A program made the position numbers and the translations under genes. From NCBI GenBank assembly GCA_038093975.1, contig JBBPTG010000009.1, forward strand, positions 1 to 64,000: DNA of 64,000 nucleotides. Reading direction: 5' to 3'. This DNA comes from Chalciporus piperatus (taxonomy: Eukaryota; Basidiomycota; Agaricomycetes; Boletales; Boletaceae). Shown in pieces: positions 46,588-63,624 of this stretch (within the stretch, counting starts at the first letter, position 1; each line of letters starts with the position of its first letter). The notes under the pieces were generated by a model that worked only from the letters and a program-made list of their open reading frames with translations, did no database searches and was not told the origin of the DNA.

Positions 46588-48109
46588 ATATCTTTCTACA
46601 GCTTTCTGCTCGAAATCTAATTGGTGTCGGTATGCCGGTGGTGTCCGGGGTCCCTTGTTATCCGCGACGATCCAAGATTGCCTTTTTCTATTCAAACTTA
46701 AACTTGAATTTGCATCCGCTTGTCAAGTCGTGTTCAAGTTGAGGCTTTGGTAAAAGACAGGTAGGATTCAAGGAAAAGCGTTCCCTGGGACCGCTAAAGG
46801 GGCGGTGGCACTGGCGCGCAGCGCCGCAACCTGACCCTGCCGGGGGGCCAAGAGAGAACCTGAGTCTTCTTGCGCGCTCCGTGTCTTCTTTGGGATGCTC
46901 AAGAAAGAGGCAGCGTAGATGGGGGATTACGCGCCCTTCAAGCCGTGACAAACGGATACCCGGGTGTAGCCCGCAGCCATCTTCATTCTTCAAGCCGCAG
47001 TACCTTGTCTCCAAGGACATAGACGCGGTAAGCCCAAGCTTCTAATCTCACTGAGTCACTGTTTACTAGTACATAGTACGAGCGTATCAATTCTGTCATG
47101 ATCGCCACCAATTCATTTCACCTCGCCACATTACGGCACGTTTGCATGAGTAGTAGCCACGATTACTCCATCTCGGTCCTCAGTCGATGCCAGGTGAGCG
47201 GATTTGCTTGTTGACTCACCATTTAGGCACCTGCCATTTGACCTTTTTTATTTCTTACTTTTAGGAAAATGTGAAATGAACGCAAACCTTGACTCAGGCT
47301 AGATCATCGTCGGCCTCGATGAAATTCAAGGATAGGGCTCTCCCATAGTAGCCATGTCAACAGGAGTAATTATCGCGATCGGGACTTGTCGAAGACGTGA
47401 TATCGTCGATGCTGAGCTCCACGCAAACTCCAGACAGGTCAGAGTCTCATGCGCAGCCCATCAGAACGCGCGCGCGCGCATTTCCCCATCCACACGCCCG
47501 GCGGTCATTTCTGTCAATTTTTTTTAACCTGTATCCAGGTCGCTCTTATCTGTCAGGGCGACAGGAGGATTGGGCAGCGACACGATGCTCTCTGATGTTC
47601 TTCGTTTGCGTGTATCTCACTGAAACCTCGTGTATCTTATCGATCGCATTGATCTATCTCCGCATCAGAAAGGTCTTCGAGATCTAAGTTTACACCTTTC
47701 CAGACTTGGACGTCCCTCCCTGTACTGACACCCTAAATGTACGTCTGCCTTACGCACGCACCCTGCCAAACCGCGGAGCTCCGGTTACTCGTATGGCGGC
47801 GCGAATACGTACCCATTGCATCACATCTAGTCGCACGGAAATCCAGAGACGTCATAAGTACATACAGCACTAAGGTCACATTTGGAGGGCTAGTCGGTAC
47901 AAAAAATGAGGCAAAACAGATTGCGAGGATGATGGGTTAATGTAAAGAAAAATATTAAGGGCTCATTGGAGCACGTGTAAGTTAGAGAGATGATAATGAA
48001 TGATCGTTGTCCTGAATATTGAGTTGCAGGGATCCCAAAGAGTGACATGAATTGTATATAGAAGTCTAGGACGAGATGAAATCAGGATCCCGAGGTCGAA
48101 CGATCGAGA
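46588..48109. other. Intergenic, no gene seen
   Basis: No supported gene. It holds a GC-rich stretch at about 46780-46990 and a (CG)6 run at 47467-47478. Frames here show no motif or splice partners. Confidence 0.45.
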
Positions 48110-49457
48110 TCAATAACGACCAGATGACGGCCATTTGCGGGAATCATCTTCACGATGGGATGGAGCTGAGGCCCGTGCATCAGGTCCCACTGCTGGGCGA
48201 GAATCCGAACGCTGGACGTAAGGATGGGCAGGGATGGTAGTGGGGCTCATACTGCCGCCGTACGATGAGTGTGTGACGTCTTCTGATTGAGAGGACATCG
48301 AGAAGGGTTGATGAGAAACACTTGTTGCAGCGTTAGCTGCTTGGCGACTTGTCTGCCGCATAGACTGTCTTTTGTTCTGGAACCTGTTTTGAGGGTGAGC
48401 CTCATCCACGAGGGATTGTCAGGAGCATACCAGATCTGAACGCTTCGCGCAGACATATCAAGCTTCCTCGCCAACTCAGCTCGTTCCTCGGTCGATGGGA
48501 ATGCTGTACGACCATATGTCTCATTCAAGACCTTGAGTTGGGCCGCGTCAGCTCTCTTGCGCTTCTTCTTGATGACGGGTTCTTCGGTGACCAGCACAGA
48601 AGTAGGCTCTTGTGTGAGCACACTGTTCGTCACTTGACCTCTAGCGTAGGGTGAAGGTCCGTGCGTCTCAACGTGTGCCGGGACACCGCGCTCAGGTGGA
48701 TAAACTCCTCCCATGGCTAATTGGTGAGAGTGATGCATGGAAGGGTGTTGGCCCGTGTGATTGCGTGGGTCAGGGACAGGAGGGTATGAGTAAGACGTGT
48801 GGTGCTGGAATTGCGCGTATTCGGCAGGATAGGTTGCGGTAGGCGAGCGAATGTCAGCGTAGTTGGAGATATGTGGTCCCACCGAACCGTAACTAGCGCC
48901 TTGCCAACGGTCATCTCTAACCGCAGCAGCAGGAACGCTGAGTGGAGGAAGCTTACGAGACCCTTGGGGATCAGCGGGCATTGCAGTTGAAGCCCGCGAT
49001 GGATATGTCGGATATGCTGCTTGTTGGTATCTTGAGTCGTAGTGCTCATAATAGGTGGAAGAATGTTGTGGTGCAGCCGTCGTGGTTTCTTGAGAGCATT
49101 GAGCAAGCGAATCGATGAAATAAAATGGAGAACGCACGAGTTGAAGTGGGCCACTGATTGTAACCCGACGCGATGTGGTCGGCTTTTGGTGGCGATGAGC
49201 GAGGCTGCGAATATGCACTAGAATAGTCTCCGGGCCCTGTGCGGAGAGCCATGAAGTTGAGCATATTGGATGAACACTATGTAGAAAAACAGACCTGGAG
49301 AACGTGAGGTTGGAAATGCTGAAGAAAGAGGAGGGAGCACAGTTCGCCCACCCTGTCCCGTCTGAAAGAAACCACTACTTTGCGAATCCCCTCCAGGAGG
49401 GCTTCTGCGCGTTTTCCCAACAGCTCCGTACATACGATCGTCCCTCGGGCTCGTCAT
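48110..49457 (-). CDS. Homeobox transcription factor
   Basis: Exons 49295-49457, 49138-49236, 48431-49088 and 48110-48383; 397 aa. The homeodomain lies at about residues 258-316: KKKRKRADAAQLKVLNETY, then STEERAELARKLDMSARSVQ and helix 3 with IWFQNKRQ, where the intron splits the Trp codon. The remainder is Tyr/Ser/Pro/His-rich and disordered, typical of fungal activators. Mushroom fruiting regulators of the Hom1/Hom2 type have this build, but I cannot assign orthology. The ATG at 49457 gives a complete model. Confidence 0.88.
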
Positions 49458-50753
49458 AGTAAGTTAAGCAGATAGGCAAAAGAGGAAGGAAAGAATATTA
49501 TGGTTCAATGAAAGAAGAAATTTCGGGTTTATAAGTATGAAGAGGCACGCGCTGACCGACGAGGAGGAAGAGAGGCTTGCGGCAGTAGAGGCTATGAGTC
49601 GGACAAATAATCAGGGCCGTTCGATGAACGAGGAGAACATGAAGACCGGGAAATTGATTGACACGAGGTGTGGTAGACAGCAGGGTAAGGGTGAGGGTGG
49701 GGGCACGAGTGCGATCAGGTGTGATGAGTGCGGAGCGAGCACCGTGCAATAAATGGGTCGGCGGTGTGGGCGTTCGGATGATGTTGATGGATCACAACAG
49801 GACCCAAACGAGATCCTGGAAGATGTTATTGTTTTTGGACGAACCAAGTATGTAACGAGACAATCTTCGCGGCTCTGGTCATTTTCATTCAAGAATCCAA
49901 AGTGGGAACGGGACTGACAGGGAAGCGGGTGTGGATGGAATCTTGGATGGAATGCTGTGTTGATTCAACAACACACGCGGAAATTGCATTGTCCTTTCTG
50001 CAAGGGCGTCAGATCCAGATGGGCCTCGTGGCGACCTAAGTGACACACAGCAGTCAGTGAAAAAGCGATTACCAGAACCCAATGCGTGTCCCCGTCACGA
50101 TTCACGATCTTCCCACCGATGCCTAGGTCCGAAAAACGCAGTCATGCCCAGAAGCAGATGTAGTATCTTGGACAGAGTTTTCTATGACTTCTGGCTGCCG
50201 TATTGATGAATGATCCATAATGAGATCAAATGGACAAATCAGGGACAATTCCAGAATGAGAGACTCGAAGAAAAAAAAAGCCTCCGCCCAACCGAATTGT
50301 GAACCGTGAAGAGTACAGCCTACAGACGCCGGTCGTGAATGATCGAGGACTCTGTTCGCTTCAGAATGTAGACCCCCAACAACCGACGACAGCAATGAAC
50401 CAAGCCTAATCCAAGCTCAGAAATATGAATTGAAACTTGATCACATTTGTTCCCGACGTGCAAAAATATGATGTTGATCTCAGATTGCCTGGCCCGAGTG
50501 AGAGATCCAATGCGCCGTAAACATCAACAACGAGAAGACCTCGACGACGATACAATGGACGTCGCTGAATTCGAAGAGAACAGTGTGGATCAACCCCACT
50601 GACAGGCGATCTAATTGTTTTTTTTCTTGTCCATGGGTCCCGTGTGACAGTCCCGATATAGTGGCCAGGCCTCGCTCAGCTTGGTATCGTCATCCACTCC
50701 AGGGTGAGCACAACCTGGAATTCAAGCTCCCACTGCCTCCACCGCTGGCAGCC
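49458..50753. other. Divergent intergenic region, 5' leaders likely
   Basis: Between the homeobox gene (-) and the kinase gene (+). ATG-started short frames at 50510 and 50583 could belong to the kinase leader or an upstream exon, but their frames do not join the kinase cleanly. Confidence 0.4.
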
Positions 50754-54303
<3,550 letters not shown>

Positions 54304-55369
54304 GCAGCGTGCAGCGTGTGCAAGGGACCCCAAATCGAGTGGGGATCATGACGCACCCATGTTTGATGACGCCGTTTGCGCTATGTGGCGTATGCGAACC
54401 ACCTTCCTTGCAGCAACGTTGAGGATATGACACCATGATCTGTGTACAATATAGTTGCTACCGAGCGTGTGCGATGTCTGTGTCGTTGTAAGTTTTTTTC
54501 TTCTTCTAATCCCCCTTATGTACTATGTTGTAGCACCACCACGCGTTAGTCTGGACTCTGTCACTCGCAATCATAGATTGATGATATGACTGACGTCGGA
54601 GGCCACTCGTGCGCGTGATCCCTCCTCTTACGTCTTTGCGTCATAGCTGTCGACAGGGCCTCTCAGTGAACTCAAATCCCTGTCTCAGTCTGGCCGGGGC
54701 GTGCTCATCGCCACTGCGTGCTTGAAGCATGATATCGGGATACCGTAAATTTACGTGACCGGCTCTCTTTCTTATAGCTAGTCGTCAGCTCTGACGCCTG
54801 CCTCGCGGCCTGAACTCAACCCTGGCAGGAAATGAAGATGCTATGTTGCTGCGTGGTGCAGCGGTGAATGATCTATTTCTGAAGTTGACCGTTGACGGGG
54901 GCTACTACATGCTCTCAAACGCTCAGCGCTAAGCATGCGACAAGACAAGACTGAGCCTCCGTTTGCCGATTATATGACAATGTATTCTTTATATGACGAT
55001 ACGAGAGTAATGTATCGCAATACTAGATCCTCTATGTATGTAACTAGAAGAGATATAAGATAGTTATACTGTGTACGAATAAATAAGGCTAGGGTGTGGA
55101 ATGAACCTAAATGTGAATAGATACTAATGCAGGTGAATACTACAATTTCGGCGATTTCAATAAATAATGCCAATGGCGAACCGAAGCGACGAAGGGATGC
55201 GGGGTACGGGATACAGTGTCCATTGAGGAAGCGAGGAATGTTGCGTGCAAAGACGGCGGTCGAGTTTACATCATTGAGGGTCAACAGAGTCGAATTGAGG
55301 TGGAGTGTCAATGTTATGGTGAATGCAGGAGTGTCGTTAAAGATCGAACGCAGAAGAGCGCCAGCGCGT
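54304..55369. other. Convergent intergenic region, no gene seen
   Basis: 3' flanks of the kinase (+) and the C2H2 gene (-). A frame at 54970-55482 on - overlaps the zinc-finger exon in another frame and is not supported. Confidence 0.45.
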
Positions 55370-56424
55370 TTACTGCTTATCGCTGTGTTCGTCACTGGAA
55401 CTCTCTTGGTGGCGATTAAGAGTCTCGGTGTGCACCCGTGCGTGCCTGCGCATGTTACTGAGAACACTGAAGCTGCGGCCACAGCCCTCGAAAGTGCAGA
55501 CGAACGCTAAAACGACAGGGGTGAGTCAACTCTGAGAGAATGGAGCGGATTTGAGTTTCTCACGTTTTTCTCCGGTATGACTATTCAAATGGATCTAGAA
55601 ACCGTGCATATCAGTAAATGAGACGAGTTTTGGACGACGGAAATTTATACACCTTGAGACTGCTGGGTCGAGTGAATCCCTTGCCGCAGTAGTCACATTC
55701 GTACTTCAAGGTTGAAGGCGGAGACGACGGTGGTTGACGAGCTACCTCCGATGCAAGAGGACCAGCCACTGATCCTCTCTGCTGATCGGTGTTGTAACTT
55801 TCGGAGTGTGACCCAGTTGCACTATAATATGAATCCCGTGACGAGATACCCGCAGAGGTGTAGGAACGGCTGTAGGACTGTGTGCCCGAAACTGGATGTG
55901 CATGAGACCCTGATGAGTGATCGTGAGATGCGGCCGGATGATCCGCTTGGGAAGTGGAACGAGCGTGGTATTGCGGGTGTGGGTAAGCATGATATTTACT
56001 CGTTGATGATGATAAATTATCTGGGGGAAAGGGATGGGGGGTAGCACGAGTATCGTGGCGTTGGTGAGGAGGGATGGGACCATAGCTAGTCGATGATGAT
56101 GGTGAACGCTGAGAAGGACATTACTCATTTACACCCACACGTGTGGGTTTGATCTACCTGAACACCCGGTCCATACAGCTGAGTGTCTTCATGACTCTCA
56201 GCTCGCGGGGATGACCGGTAATGACTCGCGTCGGCACGAGGGCCGTGGACGATCCAGGGAGGGGTTGGATTCAGTGGAGGTCTGGGCGAACGAGATAATT
56301 CATCTGTGGGGAACGTCAGATAGCACTCCACACGTAAAGAGAACCCTGGCTTACCTCGGAATAAATCACGGACAGAAGGCAGCGTCGGCCTGACTTGCTC
56401 TCGATGCATATTACGGTCAGACAT
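55370..56424 (-). CDS. C2H2 zinc-finger transcription factor
   Basis: Exons 56355-56424, 56158-56303, 55653-56108, 55564-55594 and 55370-55506; 279 aa. A long Ser/His/Pro-rich region is followed by two C2H2 fingers near the C-terminus: YECDYCGKGFTRPSSLK-IHLNSH (split by an intron) and FVCTFEGCGRSFSVLSNMRRH, joined by the usual TGEKP linker written across exons 4 and 5. The 31 nt exon 4 encodes the His pair of finger 1 and part of the linker. Closely similar two-finger proteins occur across Agaricomycetes. Confidence 0.88.
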
Positions 56425-57150
56425 TGAGATAGATAAATGGAAAGAAAGTCTTGGGAAGAGTGTAAATGGTGGAACAGGGACTTGCTAAGTCTTGCTTATA
56501 TATGGGGGAGACCAAAGTTGCATGCTGATCATGCCGGCTAAATTCTAGGTAGCAGTGGCAAGTCGTTATGACGGTGTGCTACGGGTAACAGCAAGTGGGA
56601 GATTTCATGGACACCGTTGCCAAGATGTCCCCGTTCTAACAGCAACCGCTCTTGATCGTCGCCGGGCCTTCCTTGCTGTGCAGGAATCGACGCTGATCCC
56701 TCCACTCCGCCGATCGAGAATAGTCGCAAAACGGGCCTAGCAAAACATACATGAATGCAGAGGATACAATCGCATGGGGAAATGGAATTTTCCTACCAAA
56801 GTGCGTGAGGAGCGCACACAAGCAAAACATGCACGTAGGCGTACAGTAAGTACGTCTTACATATGGCGGGGTAAATTGCCCGAACGGATCAGACGGAAGT
56901 AATAAATCGGGGCAAATGTTCCGAACCAGTCCAACTCTGCAGGCTACCAACGTTGTGAATCGCCAAGTATTACGACTCGCCATAAGTACTCAGGTATGTA
57001 CTCGACAAACTTTCGACTATCGTTATTTCGCCATTCGTGGAAAGCGTCATGACCGCAAGGACAATTCTGGGCCGTGATGGGGTATTAATTAAATGACGGC
57101 TCTCATGATTGACGGGCTGGCATGAGCAAGAGGTATTATACTTCACAACG
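56425..57150. other. Intergenic, no gene seen
   Basis: Promoter side of the C2H2 gene and 3' side of the BolA gene; no supported frame. Confidence 0.45.
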
Positions 57151-57637
57151 TCACTTAGCAGCCAACTGCTGTGCTTCCTCCGGAGTGGCAGCTTTCAACG
57201 TCAGTGCATGGAGCCCTTGAGCGAGTTCGTCTGACAAAGCTGAGTGGATCATTCGATGTCGTTGCAATGTAGTCTGATGAGAGTCAATGAATTCCAATGG
57301 AGCAGACAAGGGCTGTGTGCAGACCTTTCCCTTGAAAGCATCTGAGATAACTTGCACTGCAAAATCTGCATGCTTGTGAGCGGTGGTGATTCACAGAACA
57401 AATTGAATGAGAGACTAACGTGTTTCTCCATTACCTCCACCTTGAGCCCTCATGGCAGCATGATGGCGGTGGAGGTGGGATTCGTTTGTGATGGTGAGTC
57501 GTGAAGGTTGAAGCAGCGCTGTTAGCTATAACACAACTTGGACGCCGTTCTTGGTTCGTTGATCAGAAAGACCTCCTCACCTTCTCCTGTATGGCTGTTT
57601 GAACTGGACCATAAGTTCCGGATCCACTTGTGGTCAT
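57151..57637 (-). CDS. BolA-family protein
   Basis: Exons 57581-57637, 57420-57525, 57325-57365 and 57151-57273; 108 aa. BolA proteins pair with monothiol glutaredoxins to bind and pass [2Fe-2S] clusters. Visible are VQTAIQEK (first helix), LTITNESHLHRHHAA, GETHFAVQVISDAFKGK and QRHRMIHSALSDEL with its invariant His. Intron 3 (57274-57324) is 51 bp and stop-free in frame, so retention would add 17 residues before QRHR. I cannot say whether it is the cytosolic or the mitochondrial type; no presequence is evident. Confidence 0.92.
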
Positions 57638-58629
57638 GGTGCGATGAAATTGCGCAAGCAAATGATGATGCACCGAATGTGTTAGGCTAAACATCCAACT
57701 GCCGAGTCACCTGAACCGGCCGTTCATCAATACGCAGTTTGCGAGCTGGTATGTACTGGCATGGGGCCATACCTGACACAAAGCGTTGTGAGAGCACTGG
57801 TACTGGCAGATCCTGTGCGACGACGAGTGGGACTGCGACTCGTTCAACCTTATTGGTCCCGCGAGGATTTGTCAGCGATCGGCTCGTTGGCCGAAATATA
57901 TTGTTAGCAATGTACATCACAGTGTACATCCAGTGCACTAGGTTGATTGACAGTGTGACCGTCAAGTACCCGGCCGTCCGCACCCCTCGAGGGGATGATC
58001 ATATCATCGCTCGCCCAAAAATACCAACCAGCACCATGAATGACCATAGCCGAAGTGAGATGGCATCGAACATGTAAGTTGTAATGTCCCTCTAGATCTC
58101 AGGCCTCGGGCTCATATATATTTCCTGCCACAGTGCTCAGTTCCAAATCCAATCCAATTTGATAGATGAATTTATGGCCAAACCACCCCGTTAGAGCGAA
58201 GGCACAGTATGGCAGAGTCCGCTCCTACTCGAATACTGTCAGACCGAAACATGGCGATTCCCTTAAGGACAGGCTGGGGAACATGCACATCATGATGAAA
58301 GACTTGCTATTTCGTGGGTCTTCCTGATGGCTGATGGCCAAGCTTATTCCTTCCCCAGCTGCCCAAATGCCGCTCCTACCACGTGAACAAACTCAGCAGA
58401 ATGCACTGGCATGGATCTAATAAACTACGACACGTAGTCGCTACATAAGATGCACCATTTTGCGTTGAATTATATGTTATTTCGATGATCATCCTCGATC
58501 ACTAGAGCACGTCGGTAATGTGACAAAACCACATGTCACGTGCATCGCGTTCCATTGCAGCGTGACGCGTCTTTCACTCCTCGTTCTCGAAAGCCTTGCA
58601 GCTGGAGTCATCACCGCTGGATCGTCAGG
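57638..58629. other. Divergent intergenic region, no gene seen
   Basis: Promoters of the BolA gene (-) and the uncharacterised gene (+). A CACGTG E-box is at 58537-58542, about 90 bp before the + gene. Confidence 0.4.
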
Positions 58630-60241
58630 ATGGCAGCCTCGAAGCTTGAGCGAGAAATGACCCAAAACCAGCGCGGACTTGTCGACACTTGTTTTGAGGA
58701 GGGTCAGTATGAAGCTGGCATAGCCCTCCTCGAGCAACTGCGATCTCCATCGTTCATGCCCCCTCTGTGAGTCTCGCGTAGTTTCTTCGGCATGTTATTT
58801 GACATGACCATCACATAGCGACCATATCCGCCAACTCCTCTACATAGCACTCTACCCCCCACCGCCGGCTACAGGTGACCAAATCAATCAACAGGAACAT
58901 CTTCCTCCCTCCCCTGTGAAGGGATCACCCTCGAAACAGAAGCAAGCCTTGCCCAGAGCATCATCGCTATCCCCTTCAGTAGCTGCATCGGAAGCTGCCC
59001 ACCGTCTCCTATTTTCGTTTATTTCCACGAATTCACCGGGGTCTTTAATCAGAGCACTGCCCAGGTACCCTTTGGATGATGCTGTTGGCAATGATTTGCT
59101 CCCAGAGGGAACAAATGTTGGTTCCGACGAGGACTCAGTCATTGCTCGAGAGTCGCTATGCATTAAGGACTGTAAAAATTGCTGGGCAATCCTCAGAGGT
59201 GGTTTCATACAACGGAAAAAGCTCCTCGATCAGGACGGCAAGAGGAAGCGTGGAAGAAATGCTTATGACATCGAAGACCTCGATCTTGGTCCAAGTCGTG
59301 CGACAGAGCCCGATGTAGTTGCTGAACACGCCTGGCCGACCCTCGACTGGATCCTGTCTTTGTTCGAGAAAGACGAGTTGCTTCATGCTCAGAAATCAGG
59401 AGGTAAGACTTCGCCGCCCATCCAATTCAGAATTGACCGGGTCCAGTGAAATTTTCTCCACTTCTCTTCTCTCAGATTCCTCCTCCGAGCGGAGGCGTTG
59501 GTCCAAGATGGGAGGCAGACGCTTCCCTAGACATTATCTTCTACTGCATCGCGCAAGAAGATGGCCACCGACGGCATATGTCCATTCGTCTATTGACACT
59601 CGTATGTCTTCGCAGCAGCTCGAATGTGATTAGTACACATACTCAGGCTCGTTCAGCTCATCAACCTAAGTCAATCAGGGTCTTTCGACGGCTCATTGTT
59701 CGCGGCAACCTTGATGACCCGTCTATACTCCTCCACTTCTCAAGCAGCACAATACCTAATGGAAAGTCTCTCAAAAACGGTTCCCGTCCTCACCTTCAAA
59801 ATCACTGTATGCCAGAAGTTCTTGTCCACAGCACCTTCTGCAACTGGAGGTACCAAGCCCAGGCCGAAACCGCTCCCAAGACGTGCATCGCGGCGCGACG
59901 CAGGAGCTAACCCGTTTATCTCAGAAGCCCTTGCGGAATCCGGTGTCGCTGCGCCAAAGCCCATGCTCGCAACAGGCTTGGAGGTTTTCCAGTTGCTCTC
60001 CAACGCAGTCAAACCCCAGAAATCGGCTTCTGCACCGCCCGTCCTTACAATCAAGTATGCCCTTTTCCAGTCGTACGCCCACCTTCAGGGACTACTGCCT
60101 CCTGATCAGAGAGACGGTGACTGGAAGGAAGCAATAAGAAATGGGGGACTGAAACATGTCATTGACACTGCATTCCCCAGTGACAGTACCTACCATGCGG
60201 CTCTCACGATCCTCTGCAGCTTTTGGCTTTCGGAGACTTAA
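58630..60241 (+). CDS. Uncharacterised conserved-looking protein
   Basis: Exons 58630-58766, 58819-59402, 59447-59601 and 59657-60241; 486 aa in frame. I do not recognise a family. The N-terminus is helical (REMTQNQRGLVDTCFEEG), followed by a Ser/Pro/Lys linker, then a mixed helical body (PTLDWILSLFEKDELL, LDIIFYCIAQEDGHRR, GLEVFQLLSNAV), suggesting a helical-repeat scaffold. No membrane segment or signal peptide. Intron 2 is 44 bp and uses the CAG at 59444-59446, since the later CAG breaks the frame. It converges with the DNA ligase gene 165 bp away. Confidence 0.75.
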
Positions 60242-60406
60242 GATGTAGCCTGGCTAGAGTGCAAATTTGTTGATATTGTGTTGCAGAATTTTGGGAGGAA
60301 GCTTCATCGCTTCGTTGGAGTCGACCGATGAAAACCATCATGTATGAGATCAATGTACATCGATAAGTTAGACGAATGATAGATATGCGGGAATATCGAC
60401 TCTAAT

Positions 60407-63400
60407 CTAACTGTCTGATTCGTCTTCGCTGTGCTCCTCTGCCCCTAGCTCGACATCGACGAGATCCCCATCATCGGCTCCTGTGGCGTCCTTACCTTTG
60501 CTCTGTTGATTTCGATACATCTGAGCGAGAAACTGTGCGGTGCTAGCGTTTTCTGGGTGTTTGTCTTCCCTGACACGAATGAAACGTGGAAATCGCAAAC
60601 TCAGACCTCTCGTGGAGGAAACCTCACCCAGCGCGGCCAGCGAGACAGGACTGAGCGTCACGCTTCACCCCCACGAACCACCGTCGTCAGTAGCTAAAGA
60701 TGCAATCTGTGTTACGTGCTTACTCCGCGCCCCGGATTTCCCAGACTTCGTGAGGTCTAAAGAAAACGTCGGGTTGGAAGCCTAGGTTCGGGGGCCGAGA
60801 AACTTATGGTCAAATGATCGACGACAGCGCCCACAAGAATAGCACTCACTCCCGGTGCCGCAGTCCCACAGTGGTTGAGATGAGCAGTTCTCTGAACCTT
60901 CTGCATACCTCGAGGTGATTTCCTACTTGCGGAGTAAGTTCGTATCAACCGGGTATATTATACGAAACGATACCTTGTAAAATGCATCCGAAAAACCTGT
61001 GCGACTTGTCATTCCGAATCCAAGCTAGTACCCGTGATACGTTGAACCTTACCAGACATGCATTTGCAAACCGCGACTAGTCGTTCCTTTGTGGAGTCCC
61101 AAACCGCGAGCAGTATAGGGCTCCACCACCTCGCTTTGCGTCCATTTCCATGCCACGCTCCGACCGGGACCAGGTCGAGGGAATCTCCAAGTCCCTCGAC
61201 GTAATCTTTCTTGAGCTTTAGCCACGCGGAAGTTCGCTTATCTAAATGGTTGGCATACAATCAGATAATTTGAGCATTTGAGGGTTGATGTCCAACACAG
61301 CAAACATATACATACCGGGCTCATATGTCGCTGGCAGGGGCCTCTTTCTGTTCTTGGTTTTGTCATGCGTCGTATTCTTGTCCTGACATTCCCCATGATC
61401 CAGGAGCTGTCAAGATAAGTAAGTGAAGTGCGTTCAAGTGAGAGTACGTTCAAATGTTCACCTTGATCATGAGGCCCTCACAACGGCTTTCCACGGCTTT
61501 CTGCCAAAATTCCTCGATACATTCTTTGCCTTGTTCACTTTCGCAGCTGTTTACGTGGTCGAATCGAGCGGTTCCCGGTTCCTCCGGTATTAGGGCCGGA
61601 AATCGGGCCCTCAGGAGTGCCCGCCTTTCGCGGAATGGTCGTTCCAATAGAATCTGTAAGAAAATACCAATAATCAGGTCGGCGGTTGCAAAATTGCGAC
61701 ACAAATCTCACCTCGCCATCAAGATACATCAAGTCAAAAGCAAACACGCACACCGGAACCTTGATATCTCTGATTTCTACATCCTTCTTTGCTCGATTGG
61801 AGAGTTCCTGGAAGGATCTGAGTTCACCGTGAGTTGCATCTATAGCAACAATCTCAGAGTCGATCATAAAAGACCGGAGGTTGGGTGCATTTGCAAACAT
61901 GCACCTGACCAGCGAAACCACATCAGGGTACTGAGAACAAAGCAGCAGATTAGTCAAGCTCGATGAGTCCAATGTTAGATACAACTTACTTTCTCGGTCA
62001 TATTCTCTAGATGCCGAGAGAAAATATGGATAGATAGACAACCATTGACTCCTGAGGCATGAATCTGTGCACGTTGTCCATCATACTTGAACTCCGCTGT
62101 GAATGGCATTTCATTCAACCGATCGTAGATCTCATCAAGTGAACGCGCTGGCGAGCCCAGTGTGGGATGAAGAGGGATTCCTGAACCCCAGTTACCATAT
62201 GAGCTAGTTTCAGGAGCTCTGGAACACTCACCGACGGCTAGCGGAACTCGCTCAGAAAGTCCATCTAGTCCCCCGGCAAAAACCCCTGTGATGATGTCGT
62301 CATAGTTGGGATGTTGGACATACACTTGTTTCACAAGTGCCTCCGCGTTCGCGAACTTCGGCAGAACCTCACTGCGCTGAGCATCAACAATTTTCTTTTG
62401 CTCATCCGATGGTTGTGGGTTGACAGTTGTGATAAACTGCGACGTTGCATGATATCGTGAGTCTGGAGGGATGGGTATCCTCGGGTCTGAGGGCGGAGAC
62501 AAGACAAGAGCCCTGGCCAGCGCTGTCAGGATAGACGTCCGGACGGCGCCAACACGGAGATTCAGTGACAGCATACGTATCAGATATCTCGCCTCTTCCC
62601 CTTTGGCGGCAACCAATAACTGCTCGACAATAGATTGTTTTTGCCTCGCCGCTCCTTGGCCTTTGATGTGGGCGATTTTCAACATTGATTTGTACACAGC
62701 CTCGATAAGCAAAGGAGGGTGGGGCACAAGAGTACGAATGTTAGATTTAGCCTCAAAGGCGACATCGCCTGGATCACCCGAGGCATTGTACAATCTCCGG
62801 AGAGCAGCGGGCGTCAGACCTGACACGTGCTGGATCGCTTTTGAGATGACGGAAGCGCCAATTCCCAGTTCGAGAGGGGAATAGGGAGGGGAGAGGGTGT
62901 TGGATAGGAGGTACAGGGCGGGTATGATGGAATTGGGATTGTATAGCACGAGAGACCTGAGAGTGTTGGTGAGTGCATTGAGGATGGCGATACGCGAGCG
63001 GGTTTCCGATAGGGAGACCAATGCGTGTACGAGGAAAGAGAAGGGGGCAGGAGCGCCCCTTTGCCAAGGACAATTTTCAATAGGATACGCAAGTGGATCA
63101 ACGGCAACTGGGCTATAGTGGGCAGTTCGATCCTGCTCGCTTGCGCCCAGAATGAAACCGTCCTGAGGCTTCAAGTTGGGCAAGTCGATGTCATGCAGGG
63201 GCCCTGCTAATTGAGATGACGTAGCACTACGGGCCGCGAATTCCGGGCAGGGAGCACGGGGAGCAGGAGAAGGGGCAAACAGCTCACGAGATGATGATCG
63301 TGCTGGTGATTTCGACTCCAATAATGGTCCTCCTTCCCCCACGTCGAAGCCGTCCTCTGAATCAAGACAGATAGGATTTCCCTGCGTCCCATGACCATTG

Positions 63401-63624
63401 TGCCATAATTCAGGGCCATCCACGGAAAAGACGTGTTCAGAAACGACGCTCGAAGACCCACCCCTGCGACGTTGCCCTGACTCGGACGCTGCAGCGATCG
63501 CAGTTTCTTTACCTTTGACGGAGCTGCCCGCGCGGAAATAAGAGTTGAGACTGGCCTGGTTGGGTGCAAGTTTGGACTTTTTCTTACTCGAGGACGATTG
63601 CGTGGACGAGGCCCGTTTCGACAT
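60407..63624 (-). CDS. CDC9: ATP-dependent DNA ligase I
   Basis: Ten exons: 62232-63624, 61990-62180, 61712-61930, 61462-61653, 61316-61406, 61053-61241, 60974-60996, 60850-60922, 60724-60781 and 60407-60662; 894 aa. It seals Okazaki fragments. The N-terminus is basic with a PCNA-binding PIP box (QASLNSYF). The DNA-binding domain follows, then the catalytic Lys in AEFKYDGQRAQIH (about residue 492), MIDSEIVA, FDLMYLDGE, CEGLMIK and KLKKDY (motif V). The OB domain ends in RGLSLRFPRF. The tail is acidic. Exon 7 is 23 nt, and intron 62181-62231 is 51 bp without a stop. Confidence 0.94.

Noticed and set aside
50510..50620. Upstream coding exon of the kinase gene
   Set aside because: The ATG frame at 50510 does not join 50657 onwards in frame with GT-AG ends; the ATG at 50754 gives a complete model.
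54970..55482. 170-codon - strand frame
   Set aside because: It overlaps the last C2H2 exon in the wrong frame; the zinc-finger frame explains the conserved sequence.
55127..55510. 127-codon + strand frame
   Set aside because: It is antisense to the C2H2 zinc-finger exon.
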